From Flavobacterium pallidum (GTDB taxonomy: Bacteria; Bacteroidota; Bacteroidia; Flavobacteriales; Flavobacteriaceae): DNA of 64,000 nt. The notes below the pieces were generated by a model. The model searched no databases and was not told where the DNA came from. It was given only the letters and a program-made list of their open reading frames with translations. Shown here in pieces: positions 16,693-24,315 of this stretch. Both the position numbers and the translations under genes were made by a program. The stretch lies in the NCBI RefSeq assembly GCF_003097535.1, contig NZ_CP029187.1, forward strand, positions 806,001 to 870,000, in the 5' to 3' direction. The number at the start of each line of letters is the position of its first letter. Position 1 is the first letter of the stretch.

Positions 16693-17345
16693 CCCGTGTC
16701 CTTTCCACAAAAAAGCTTTTGCCGAACCAGAGGCAGTTTTTGCTGAATGCAGGAATATCAGTAATCGAAGCCGATTTTATTTTGGTTCAGGAAAAGGAAT
16801 TTACGTTCACTGAAATTTTTGATAACCTGATTTTTACCAGTGCGAACGCCGTAAAAGTAGTGGCATCACATCCGGATGTACAGGAAATCCGCCGGAAGCC
16901 ATGCTTTTGCGTAGGTGAAAAAACAGCAGCATTACTAGATGAAGTTGGGTTTACGGTGATGGAAATTGTCGACAATGCTTCCGCTTTGGCAGAAATGATT
17001 AAAAAGAATTACGCCAAAGAAACATTTACTTTCTTCTGCGGAAGCCTTCGGATGGAAACCCTGCCGGTGAACCTGAAAATTTCGGGAATCAGTTTTAATG
17101 AAATTGAGGTATACGAAACGGTTTTGGCACCGAAAAAAATAAATGCTGAAGTCGATGGATTGCTGTTTTTCAGTCCGTCAGCCGTCGAAAGTTATTTAGC
17201 TGAAAATCAAATTGACAATCAAATCTGCTTCTGCATCGGCGCAACGACCGCAAAAGCTTTGGAACAAAAAACAAAAAATATTGTGATGGCAAATAAGCCA
17301 AGCGTGGAAAACGTCATCATACAAACCATACAACATTTTAAATAA
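16689..17345 (+). CDS. hemD: Uroporphyrinogen-III synthase
   Basis: A 218-residue protein in the hemD position. The start is the ATG at 16689 that overlaps the hemC stop (ATGA); a longer frame to 16620 runs back through hemC. The family is weakly conserved, but FTSANAVKVV near residue 55 and SPSAVESYL near residue 160 are the two recurrent motifs of this bilobal enzyme. It cyclises hydroxymethylbilane to uroporphyrinogen III. Confidence 0.9.
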   Translation: MTRVLSTKKLLPNQRQFLLNAGISVIEADFILVQEKEFTFTEIFDNLIFTSANAVKVVASHPDVQEIRRKPCFCVGEKTAALLDEVGFTVMEIVDNASALAEMIKKNYAKETFTFFCGSLRMETLPVNLKISGISFNEIEVYETVLAPKKINAEVDGLLFFSPSAVESYLAENQIDNQICFCIGATTAKALEQKTKNIVMANKPSVENVIIQTIQHFK

Positions 17346-17351
17346 ATACCT

Positions 17352-18383
17352 GTGTCAACAATAAAAAACGACTTATTCCTGAAAGCCCTCAGAGGCGAAA
17401 CCGTAGAAAGACCACCTGTTTGGATGATGCGCCAGGCCGGAAGATATTTGCCTGAGTTCATTGCGCTACGTGATAAATATGATTTCTTCACGCGTTGCCA
17501 AACCCCGGAACTTGCTGCTGAAATTACCGTACAGCCGATTCGCAGGATTGCACCGGATGCCGCAATTTTATTTTCAGACATTCTTGTCGTTCCGCAGGCG
17601 ATGGGCATTGAAGTTTTGATGAAAGAAAGTGTTGGCCCATTTTTACCAAATCCAATCCGTACACCACAGGATGTCGAAAAAGTAATTGTTCCGAACATCG
17701 ACGAAACTTTAGGCTACGTCATGGATGCCATCAAACTGACCAAGGAAATGCTGAATGACGAAGTGCCGCTGATCGGTTTTGCAGGCTCGCCATGGACAAT
17801 TTTTTGTTATGCCGTGGAAGGAAAAGGCTCGAAAAGTTTTGATACTGCTAAAGGGTTTTGCTTTACGCATCCTGAAGCTGCACATGTCCTGTTGCAGAAA
17901 ATCACTGATACGACCATTGCTTATTTAAAAGAAAAAGTCAAAGCCGGCGTCAATGCCGTTCAGGTTTTTGACAGCTGGGGCGGGATGCTTTCGCCTGTGG
18001 ATTATCAGGAATTTTCATGGAAATACATCAACCAGATTGTGGAAGCTTTGGCACCCGAGACACACGTAATCGTTTTTGGAAAAGGCTGTTGGTTTGCGCT
18101 TGGCGAAATGGGCAAAAGTAAAGCCTCTGCGCTTGGTGTGGACTGGACATGCTCTGCAAGGAATGCACGTTATCTTTCAGGCGGGAATATTACGCTTCAG
18201 GGGAATTTCGACCCGTCGCGTTTATTATCACCAATTCCTACGATTAAGAAAATGGTCCACCAGATGATTGATGAGTTCGGAAAAGACAAATACATCGTAA
18301 ACCTTGGTCATGGTATTTTACCAAATATTCCGGTTGATCATGCGAAAGCGTTTGTGGATGCGGTGAAGGAATATAATCGCTGA
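17352..18383 (+). CDS. hemE: Uroporphyrinogen decarboxylase
   Basis: A 343-residue enzyme that removes four acetate carboxyls from uroporphyrinogen III. The start is GTG at 17352, chosen because the protein then begins [15 protein letters not shown]. The signatures [15 protein letters not shown] and [12 protein letters not shown] are intact, with the catalytic Asp in [13 protein letters not shown]. Six bases separate it from hemD. Confidence 0.97.
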   Translation: MSTIKNDLFLKALRGETVERPPVWMMRQAGRYLPEFIALRDKYDFFTRCQTPELAAEITVQPIRRIAPDAAILFSDILVVPQAMGIEVLMKESVGPFLPNPIRTPQDVEKVIVPNIDETLGYVMDAIKLTKEMLNDEVPLIGFAGSPWTIFCYAVEGKGSKSFDTAKGFCFTHPEAAHVLLQKITDTTIAYLKEKVKAGVNAVQVFDSWGGMLSPVDYQEFSWKYINQIVEALAPETHVIVFGKGCWFALGEMGKSKASALGVDWTCSARNARYLSGGNITLQGNFDPSRLLSPIPTIKKMVHQMIDEFGKDKYIVNLGHGILPNIPVDHAKAFVDAVKEYNR

Positions 18384-18384
18384 A

Positions 18385-18921
18385 ATGAATATTGATTGGG
18401 AAATATCGCCAATTGACGACATCACCGCTGAAGCATTCTTCGCGTTGATTAATAAAAACCGGGAACACATACGGAAAACATTTCCCGGAACACTTTCCGG
18501 CTGTGATTCTTTTGAAAAAACGCAGGAATTTATTGCTGCAGCCAATGAAAAACAGGCAAAAAGAGAAGGGCATTATTTTTACATACATCACAAGGAAATG
18601 GAGACGCTTATAGGATACATTTGCGTGAAAAATATCGATCCGCGAATCTTAAGATGTGAACTGGCTTATTTCATCGATGAGGATTTTGAAGGACAGGGCA
18701 TTATTACCAAAGCGGTTTCGAATACCATCGCTTATTGCTTCAACGAGTTGCTGATGAATAAAATCATCATCTGCACTTCAAAAGAAAACACCGCAAGCCA
18801 GCGCATCGCCACAAAACATGGATTTGTTAAGGAAGGTCTTTTAAGGAAAGAGTTCCGCAGTGGCGAAGGAAGCCTGGAGGATATATGCTATTTCGGACTG
18901 TTAAAATCGGATTATAAATGA
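18385..18921 (+). CDS. GNAT family N-acetyltransferase (RimJ/RimL-like)
   Basis: A 178-residue acetyltransferase of the RimL type. The acetyl-CoA binding segment is recognisable (DFEGQGIITKAVS), as are ELAYFIDEDFEG and the late ENTASQRIATKHGF strand-helix. It lies in the middle of the heme operon, starting one base after the hemE stop and overlapping the next gene by four bases. Nothing links it to heme; it could modify ribosomal or other protein N-termini. Confidence 0.85.
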   Translation: MNIDWEISPIDDITAEAFFALINKNREHIRKTFPGTLSGCDSFEKTQEFIAAANEKQAKREGHYFYIHHKEMETLIGYICVKNIDPRILRCELAYFIDEDFEGQGIITKAVSNTIAYCFNELLMNKIIICTSKENTASQRIATKHGFVKEGLLRKEFRSGEGSLEDICYFGLLKSDYK

Positions 18922-19334
18922 AAAAAACAATTGTAGCGTTGATGGCCGGCGTGATTTTTGGTTGTACATCAAATGAGCAATCTTTAATCGGGAAATGGAA
19001 AAAAACAGAACAGCATGTTGGAGGCAATGCAGGAGAAAAAGCCATTGTGGAAAAAATTTCTGCGGGTAAAACATACACTTTTGGAAAAGACAATAAACTT
19101 TCAGTGTTAGCTGACGGAATACATGATAGCGGCGTTTATGAGGTAATAAAAGAAAAAAAATATCACATCCTTCATGTGATTTCATTGAACCGCACTGAAA
19201 CTTTTGACCAATATTTCCGCATTCACTTTGTCGATAGCACGAAAATGGATAAAATGGCATTCGTTCCCATACACCCTGATAATGAAATCATGTATAGCGC
19301 CGGTCGTACAGATATTTACGAAAAATTGGAATAG
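18918..19334 (+). CDS. Small lipoprotein inside the heme operon
   Basis: A 138-residue protein with a lipoprotein signal (MKKTIVALMAGVIFGC; lipobox Cys16) and a lipocalin-like stretch LIGKWKKTEQHVG after the Cys. I do not recognise its function. It overlaps the GNAT gene by four bases and precedes hemF by two, so it is certainly part of the operon transcript. A periplasmic porphyrin- or heme-binding role is a guess. Confidence 0.7.
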   Translation: MKKTIVALMAGVIFGCTSNEQSLIGKWKKTEQHVGGNAGEKAIVEKISAGKTYTFGKDNKLSVLADGIHDSGVYEVIKEKKYHILHVISLNRTETFDQYFRIHFVDSTKMDKMAFVPIHPDNEIMYSAGRTDIYEKLE

Positions 19335-19336
19335 TG

Positions 19337-20239
19337 ATGAAGAATCAATTTTACAAATACATCCAAAAACTACAGGATACTATCTGCGCCGCACTTGAAA
19401 AATCGGACGGCTCAGCCAAATTCCGCGAGGATATCTGGCAACGTCCCGAAGGCGGTGGAGGAAGAACGCGCGTGATTGAAAATGGCGCGGTCATTGAAAA
19501 AGGCGGTGTCAATATTTCTGCTGTTCACGGTAAACTGCCTGACACGATGCAGAAAATGTTCAATGTAGGTGAAGCCGATTTCTTTGCCTGCGGATTAAGT
19601 CTTGTTATCCATCCAAAAAACCCTATGGCACCTACCGTTCATGCGAATTGGCGTTACTTCGAGATGTATGATGCCGACGGGAATATCATCGATCAATGGT
19701 TCGGTGGCGGTCAGGATTTAACACCTTATTACCTGTTTGAGGAAGATGCGAAACACTTTCATCAAACCTGTAAAACCGCCTGCGATAAGCATTCGGACGC
19801 GTTTTACCCGAAATACAAAGTGCAATGCGATGCTTATTTCTGGAATGCGCACCGCCATGAAGCCCGGGGTATCGGAGGATTGTTTTTCGATTACTGCAAA
19901 ACGAACGATGGCATGACGATGGAAAACTGGTACGATTTTGTAACCGAAGTCGGAAACAGTTTTACAGCAGCATACATTCCAATTCTTGACAGGAGAAAAA
20001 ATCTGCCTTACACAGATGACAACCGCAACTGGCAGGAAATCCGGCGCGGGCGTTATGTAGAATTCAATTTGGTACACGATAAAGGCACGCTTTTCGGACT
20101 GAAAACCAACGGCCGCATTGAAAGCATTTTGATGAGTTTGCCACCAAGGGTACAATGGGTTTACGATCATCATGCTGAGCCTGGAAGCGAGGAAGAAAGA
20201 TTAATTAAAGTATTGGAAAGCCCAATCAATTGGGTTTGA
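19337..20239 (+). CDS. hemF: Oxygen-dependent coproporphyrinogen-III oxidase
   Basis: A 300-residue HemF, which uses O2 to decarboxylate coproporphyrinogen III to protoporphyrinogen IX. Signatures: WQRPEGGGGRTRVIENG, VHANWRYFE and YVEFNLVHDKGTLFGL. I start it at the ATG at 19337 (MKNQFYKY) rather than the GTG at 19334, which overlaps the preceding stop. The enzyme needs oxygen, so this segment encodes an aerobic heme route. Confidence 0.95.
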   Translation: MKNQFYKYIQKLQDTICAALEKSDGSAKFREDIWQRPEGGGGRTRVIENGAVIEKGGVNISAVHGKLPDTMQKMFNVGEADFFACGLSLVIHPKNPMAPTVHANWRYFEMYDADGNIIDQWFGGGQDLTPYYLFEEDAKHFHQTCKTACDKHSDAFYPKYKVQCDAYFWNAHRHEARGIGGLFFDYCKTNDGMTMENWYDFVTEVGNSFTAAYIPILDRRKNLPYTDDNRNWQEIRRGRYVEFNLVHDKGTLFGLKTNGRIESILMSLPPRVQWVYDHHAEPGSEEERLIKVLESPINWV

Positions 20240-20264
20240 TTATTATAAATTTTGAATTTTTAAA

Positions 20265-21257
20265 ATGAGTCAGTTTAATAGAAATCGTCGCCTCCGGGTA
20301 AATGAATCCATAAGAAGTATTGTTCGTGAAACTTCACTTTCACCACAGGATTTCATGTTACCAATGTTCGTCGCAGAAGGAAAAGATATTAAATCTCCCA
20401 TTCCATCCATGCCAGGGATTTACCGCCATTCACTCGACAACACGATTAAAGAAGTCAAAGAAGCCTGGGATTTAGGCATCCGCGCCGTCAATATTTATGT
20501 AAAGGTTTCCGAAAACCTGAAGGACAATACCGGAAAGGAAGCCTGGAACAAGGACGGGCTGATGCAGCAAACCATCCGTGCCATCAAAGACGCTGTTCCT
20601 GAAATGATTGTCATGCCCGATGTCGCACTCGATCCATATTCCATTTACGGCCATGATGGCATCATCGAAAAAGGCTATGTGGTCAACGATCCCACCATCG
20701 ATGCGCTCACACGTATGAGTTTGTCCCACGCTGAGGCCGGTGCCGATTTCGTTGCGCCTTCCGACATGATGGACGGACGTGTTTTTGCCATCCGTAAGGC
20801 TTTAGAGGAACACGGCCACCACAACGTAGGCATCATGAGTTACAGCGCCAAGTATGCGTCCGCATTTTACGGCCCGTTCCGCGACGCCCTGGATTCTGCC
20901 CCCGTCGATGCGCAAAACATCCCGAAAGACAAGAAAACGTACCAGATGGATTATGCGAACCGAATCGAAGCCATTAAAGAGGCGCTCGACGACGTGGCTG
21001 AAGGCGCAGACATCGTGATGGTGAAACCCGGCATTGCGTACCTTGACATCGTTCGCGAGGTCAAGAATGCTGTTAACGTACCGGTTTCCGTTTACCATGT
21101 CTCTGGTGAATATGCAATGATCAAAGCCGCTGCCGAGCGTGGCTGGCTGGACCATGACCGCATTATGATTGAGCAATTGTATTGCATCAAGCGTGCCGGG
21201 GCAAGCCTGATTTCGACGTATTTTGCTAAGGAAGCCTCAGTGCTTTTGAATAAATAA
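20265..21257 (+). CDS. hemB: Porphobilinogen synthase (delta-aminolevulinate dehydratase)
   Basis: A 330-residue enzyme condensing two 5-aminolevulinates. The two Schiff-base lysine segments are present (SYSAKYASAFYGPFR and IVMVKPGIAYLD). The metal-site region reads DVALDPYSIYGHDG, with Asp where Zn-type enzymes have Cys. This marks it as the Asp-rich, Mg2+/K+-responsive class rather than the Zn class. It is the last gene of the hem operon and is followed by the dispersed repeat at 21266. Confidence 0.97.
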   Translation: MSQFNRNRRLRVNESIRSIVRETSLSPQDFMLPMFVAEGKDIKSPIPSMPGIYRHSLDNTIKEVKEAWDLGIRAVNIYVKVSENLKDNTGKEAWNKDGLMQQTIRAIKDAVPEMIVMPDVALDPYSIYGHDGIIEKGYVVNDPTIDALTRMSLSHAEAGADFVAPSDMMDGRVFAIRKALEEHGHHNVGIMSYSAKYASAFYGPFRDALDSAPVDAQNIPKDKKTYQMDYANRIEAIKEALDDVAEGADIVMVKPGIAYLDIVREVKNAVNVPVSVYHVSGEYAMIKAAAERGWLDHDRIMIEQLYCIKRAGASLISTYFAKEASVLLNK

Positions 21258-21265
21258 TTTTTTAA

Positions 21266-21348
21266 GGAGCTGGTTCCCGCTCTCCGCTGTATCTTTTTTT
21301 AGCCTTCGTACCTCGGCAAAAAAGGATGCCGCTGCGATCGGGGCTAGG
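21266..21348 (+). repeat. Dispersed hairpin element, copy A
   Basis: This 83-bp element begins GGAGCTGG and ends ATCGGGGCTAGG. ATCTTTTTTTAGCC at 21291-21304 pairs with GGCAAAAAAGGAT at 21315-21327, with one G-U and one bulge. It begins eight bases after the hemB stop and ends nine bases before the cytochrome gene. Its relatives are at 30931-31008, 37622-37718 and 59374-59452. Confidence 0.85.
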
Positions 21349-21357
21349 CAATCGACC

Positions 21358-21732
21358 ATGAAAACAACATTTATACTATTATTGACAACGGCACTCTTCG
21401 TCAGCTGCAAAAAAGAAGAACCAAAATCCGAATTGTATCCCGAAGCTGCGGAAACACAAACACCTATGGATTTAGGAAAGGAGATTTTCAACGGCAAAGG
21501 AAACTGTTTTGCCTGCCATCGCGAAGACCAAAAAGTCATCGGGCCAAGTATTCAGGAAATTGCCAAAACCTATAAAGCCAAAAAAGGAAACCTCGTCCAA
21601 TTCCTGAAAGAAAATGCCGATCCATTAGTTGACCCGTCACAATATGACGCGATGAAAGTCAACCTGCAACTGACGAAGACTTTTTCGGAGGAAGAATTAA
21701 AAGGATTGGAGGCTTATATTTATTCTTTTTAG
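21358..21732 (+). CDS. Cytochrome c-type lipoprotein
   Basis: A 124-residue lipoprotein (MKTTFILLLTTALFVSC, Cys17) with one c-type heme site, CFACH, near residue 59, and a downstream Met in DAMKVNL that could be the sixth ligand. It would be an electron carrier anchored to a membrane in the periplasm. It directly follows repeat copy A. Confidence 0.88.
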   Translation: MKTTFILLLTTALFVSCKKEEPKSELYPEAAETQTPMDLGKEIFNGKGNCFACHREDQKVIGPSIQEIAKTYKAKKGNLVQFLKENADPLVDPSQYDAMKVNLQLTKTFSEEELKGLEAYIYSF

Positions 21733-21837
21733 TTGCTGAGTTGCTGAGTGCAAAAATAGTTTTACTTTAAACTTTGTGCAATTCGCAAAAAAACTTTGCC
21801 ACTTTGTAACTCTGCCTCTTTGTAACTACTTTTATAA
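21730..21837 (+). repeat. Period-8 microsatellite-like stretch
   Basis: Directly after the cytochrome stop codon, TTGCTGAG occurs twice. At 21794-21830 a second run of octamers follows (ACTTTGCC, ACTTTGTA, ACTCTGCC, TCTTTGTA). Both have period 8 and lie between the cytochrome and ogt genes. An upstream extension of the ogt frame to 21776 is made of this repeat and is not coding. Confidence 0.6.
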
Positions 21838-21838
21838 C

Positions 21839-22312
21839 ATGGAAACCACCTACATCAAAACGCCTCTCGGGATCGCCAAAATCAGCGGTGATGAGAACGG
21901 TATATCCATCATCTCCATCCTGGATTCCGAAAAAGAAAGTTCTGAAAATATACCGCAGGTCCTTGAAGAGGCTGTGCTGCAGCTTCAGGATTATTTTGCC
22001 GGAAAAAGGAATGATTTCACCTTTAAACTCAACCCTTCCGGAACCGATTTCCAGAAAAGCGTGTGGCAGGAATTGCTGACTATCCCATTCGGGAAAACAG
22101 TGACTTATATGGACATTACCAAAAAACTTGGTGATGTAAAAGCCATCCGCGCAGTAGCTTCCGCTAATGGCAAGAATCCGTTATGGATTGTCGTGCCGTG
22201 CCATAGGGTAATCGGAAGCGACGGGTCATTGACCGGATACGCGGGCGGACTCTGGCGCAAGAAATGGCTGTTGGAGCATGAAACGCCATCGGCACAGCAA
22301 AGCCTTTTCTGA
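21839..22312 (+). CDS. ogt: Methylated-DNA-protein-cysteine methyltransferase
   Basis: A 157-residue O6-alkylguanine-DNA alkyltransferase that takes the alkyl group from O6-methylguanine onto its own Cys. The active-site motif is VVPCHRVIGSDGSLTGYAGG. The ATG at 21839 gives METTYIKTPLG, the usual start for this family; the longer frame to 21776 would consist of microsatellite sequence. Confidence 0.95.
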   Translation: METTYIKTPLGIAKISGDENGISIISILDSEKESSENIPQVLEEAVLQLQDYFAGKRNDFTFKLNPSGTDFQKSVWQELLTIPFGKTVTYMDITKKLGDVKAIRAVASANGKNPLWIVVPCHRVIGSDGSLTGYAGGLWRKKWLLEHETPSAQQSLF

Positions 22313-22356
22313 CAAACCATAATTTTTGCTACATTCGTAAGGCAAATACTGTCTTT

Positions 22357-23511
22357 ATGAAATTCCTTAAAAAATTCCTGCTGTGGTTCTTCGGCATTCT
22401 CCTTGTACTGATTGCTGTTTTATATATCACCGGTTACGGCTACCTCATCACAGCGGTCAGGACGATATATTTCCACGGCCACGTTACGGCTTTCCTCGAC
22501 GATTATCAATATTTCGACAACCGTACGATTCAAAAAGGCAATCCACAACCCTGGGCAGAAGCTAAGGATTACAACAAAATAGCTGCAACACATGTCCTGG
22601 ATTCGATCAATAAAAAAACCGGCACGGTCGCTTTCCTGATCATTAAGAATGACAGCGTGTGGTATGAAACCTATTACGACGGTTACGAAAAAGACTCGAA
22701 ATCCAACTCCTTTTCGATGGCTAAAAGCGTCGTTTCGGCGGCGTTGGGCAAAGCCATTACCGATCGAAAAATCAAAAGCCTGGACCAGAAGGTTTCCGAT
22801 TTCTTTCCCGAATTCAAAGACGGGAAATCGGCTGCAATGACGGTAGGCGATCTGTCATCGATGGCTTCGGGACTGAATTGGGATGAATCGTATTACAGTC
22901 CGTTCTCGATTACGACACAGGCGTATTTTGATGGCGATCTGAATTCAGTAATCCTTGGGCTGAAAGGTGTTTCAGAGCCTGGAAAATCATATATTTATTT
23001 AAGCGGAAACACGCAATTGCTGGCGATGTGCATCGAGAAAGCAACCGGAAAAAGCCTCGCCGATTACGTTTCTGATAGTTTCTGGAAACCGATGGGTGCC
23101 GAAAACGAAGCGCTTTGGCAAACGGATCATGAAAATGGCATGGTTAAAGCATATTGCTGTATTGCTTCGAATGCGCGTGATTTTGCCCGTTTCGGGAAAT
23201 TGTACAAACAGTATGGGAAATGGAATGGGAAGCAGATCATCGACAGCGCTTTTGTGGCCAAATCCATCAAACCCAGATTCGAAGATTCTCCGCAATATGG
23301 CTACGGCTGGTGGCTTTTTGACCACGATGGCAAGAAAGGATATTGCATGCGCGGGCATCTGGGGCAGTATGTTATTGTCATTCCGGACCAGGATGCCATT
23401 ATCGTGCGGCTTGGGAAAAACACCATTAAAACGACGACCGACAGTCCGTTTGGTGATGATTTTTATGTATATTTGGAAGAAGCCACTAAGATGCTGACCA
23501 ACAAGAAATAA
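22357..23511 (+). CDS. Serine hydrolase of the beta-lactamase/PBP-C family
   Basis: A 384-residue protein with an N-terminal membrane anchor (about residues 6-30). The catalytic SxxK motif is in FSMAKSVV and a Tyr-type motif in SYIYLSGN. The late HLGQYVIVIPD segment precedes the C-terminus. The family includes esterases, D-aminopeptidases and periplasmic PBP-like enzymes; the substrate cannot be read here. The anchor suggests the active domain faces the periplasm. Confidence 0.85.
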   Translation: MKFLKKFLLWFFGILLVLIAVLYITGYGYLITAVRTIYFHGHVTAFLDDYQYFDNRTIQKGNPQPWAEAKDYNKIAATHVLDSINKKTGTVAFLIIKNDSVWYETYYDGYEKDSKSNSFSMAKSVVSAALGKAITDRKIKSLDQKVSDFFPEFKDGKSAAMTVGDLSSMASGLNWDESYYSPFSITTQAYFDGDLNSVILGLKGVSEPGKSYIYLSGNTQLLAMCIEKATGKSLADYVSDSFWKPMGAENEALWQTDHENGMVKAYCCIASNARDFARFGKLYKQYGKWNGKQIIDSAFVAKSIKPRFEDSPQYGYGWWLFDHDGKKGYCMRGHLGQYVIVIPDQDAIIVRLGKNTIKTTTDSPFGDDFYVYLEEATKMLTNKK

Positions 23512-23538
23512 TGTACGCCACAATTTTAAATACACGCC

Positions 23539-24252
23539 ATGATAGAAAAAATCCAACTTCAGAACATCCTGTTCCTAGACATTGAAACGGTTCCGTGCGA
23601 GGAAAATTACCAAAATCTTGACCCCGACTGGAAAGTGCTTTGGGAACAGAAAACCCAATACCAGCGCCGTGATGAATACACGCCTGAGGCATTCTATGAC
23701 CGTGCCGGCATCTGGGCCGAATTCGGGAAAATCATCTGCATTTCTGCAGGATATTTTACATTAAAAGGTGATATCCGGCATTTTCGGGTGACTTCATTTT
23801 TTGGAGATGAAGTGAGTTTGCTAAAGGATTTCAATAACCTTCTGAACAATCATTTTGATCAGCCGCAACATGTGTTGTGTGGGCACAATGCAAAGGAATT
23901 CGACATTCCCTTTCTGGCAAGAAGAATGATTATCAATGGAATACCGATTCCTCAGAAACTGAATCTTTTCGGAAAAAAGCCATGGGAAATTCCACATTTA
24001 GACACTCTGGAATTGTGGAAATTCGGAGACTATAAACATTTCACTTCCCTGAAATTACTGACCAAAGTCCTCGGCATTCCTTCCCCAAAAGGTGATATCG
24101 ACGGCAGCCAGGTAGGCCACGTCTATTATATTGAAAAAGACATCGACCGGATCATCACCTATTGTGAAAAGGATGTGATTGCCGTAGCGCAGGTTTTCTT
24201 GAAGCTCCGTCGCGAGGAATTGCTGATTGCGGAGGAGATCATCCATGTGTAG
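23539..24252 (+). CDS. DEDDy 3'-5' exonuclease-like protein (PolB exonuclease-2 type)
   Basis: A 237-residue RNase H-fold nuclease. The four acidic/tyrosine motifs of the DEDDy class are visible: DIET (near residue 14), HNAKEFD (near 117) and YCEKDVIA (near 214), where Tyr is the variable residue. It matches a stand-alone family related to the proofreading domain of family-B polymerases. No polymerase part is present. Its substrate is unknown. Confidence 0.82.
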   Translation: MIEKIQLQNILFLDIETVPCEENYQNLDPDWKVLWEQKTQYQRRDEYTPEAFYDRAGIWAEFGKIICISAGYFTLKGDIRHFRVTSFFGDEVSLLKDFNNLLNNHFDQPQHVLCGHNAKEFDIPFLARRMIINGIPIPQKLNLFGKKPWEIPHLDTLELWKFGDYKHFTSLKLLTKVLGIPSPKGDIDGSQVGHVYYIEKDIDRIITYCEKDVIAVAQVFLKLRREELLIAEEIIHV

Positions 24253-24260
24253 TACAATAA

Positions 24261-24302
24261 AAAAGCCAATAGGTTACTGAAAACTATTGGCTTTTGGCTT
24301 TT
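24261..24302. terminator. Bidirectional terminator between convergent genes
   Basis: AAAAGCCAATAG at 24261-24272 and CTATTGGCTTTT at 24284-24295 form a 12-bp stem with an 11-base loop, with A- and T-rich flanks on both sides. It lies between the exonuclease (+) and the subtilase (-). Confidence 0.8.
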
Positions 24303-24315
24303 TTGTTTATGGCTG

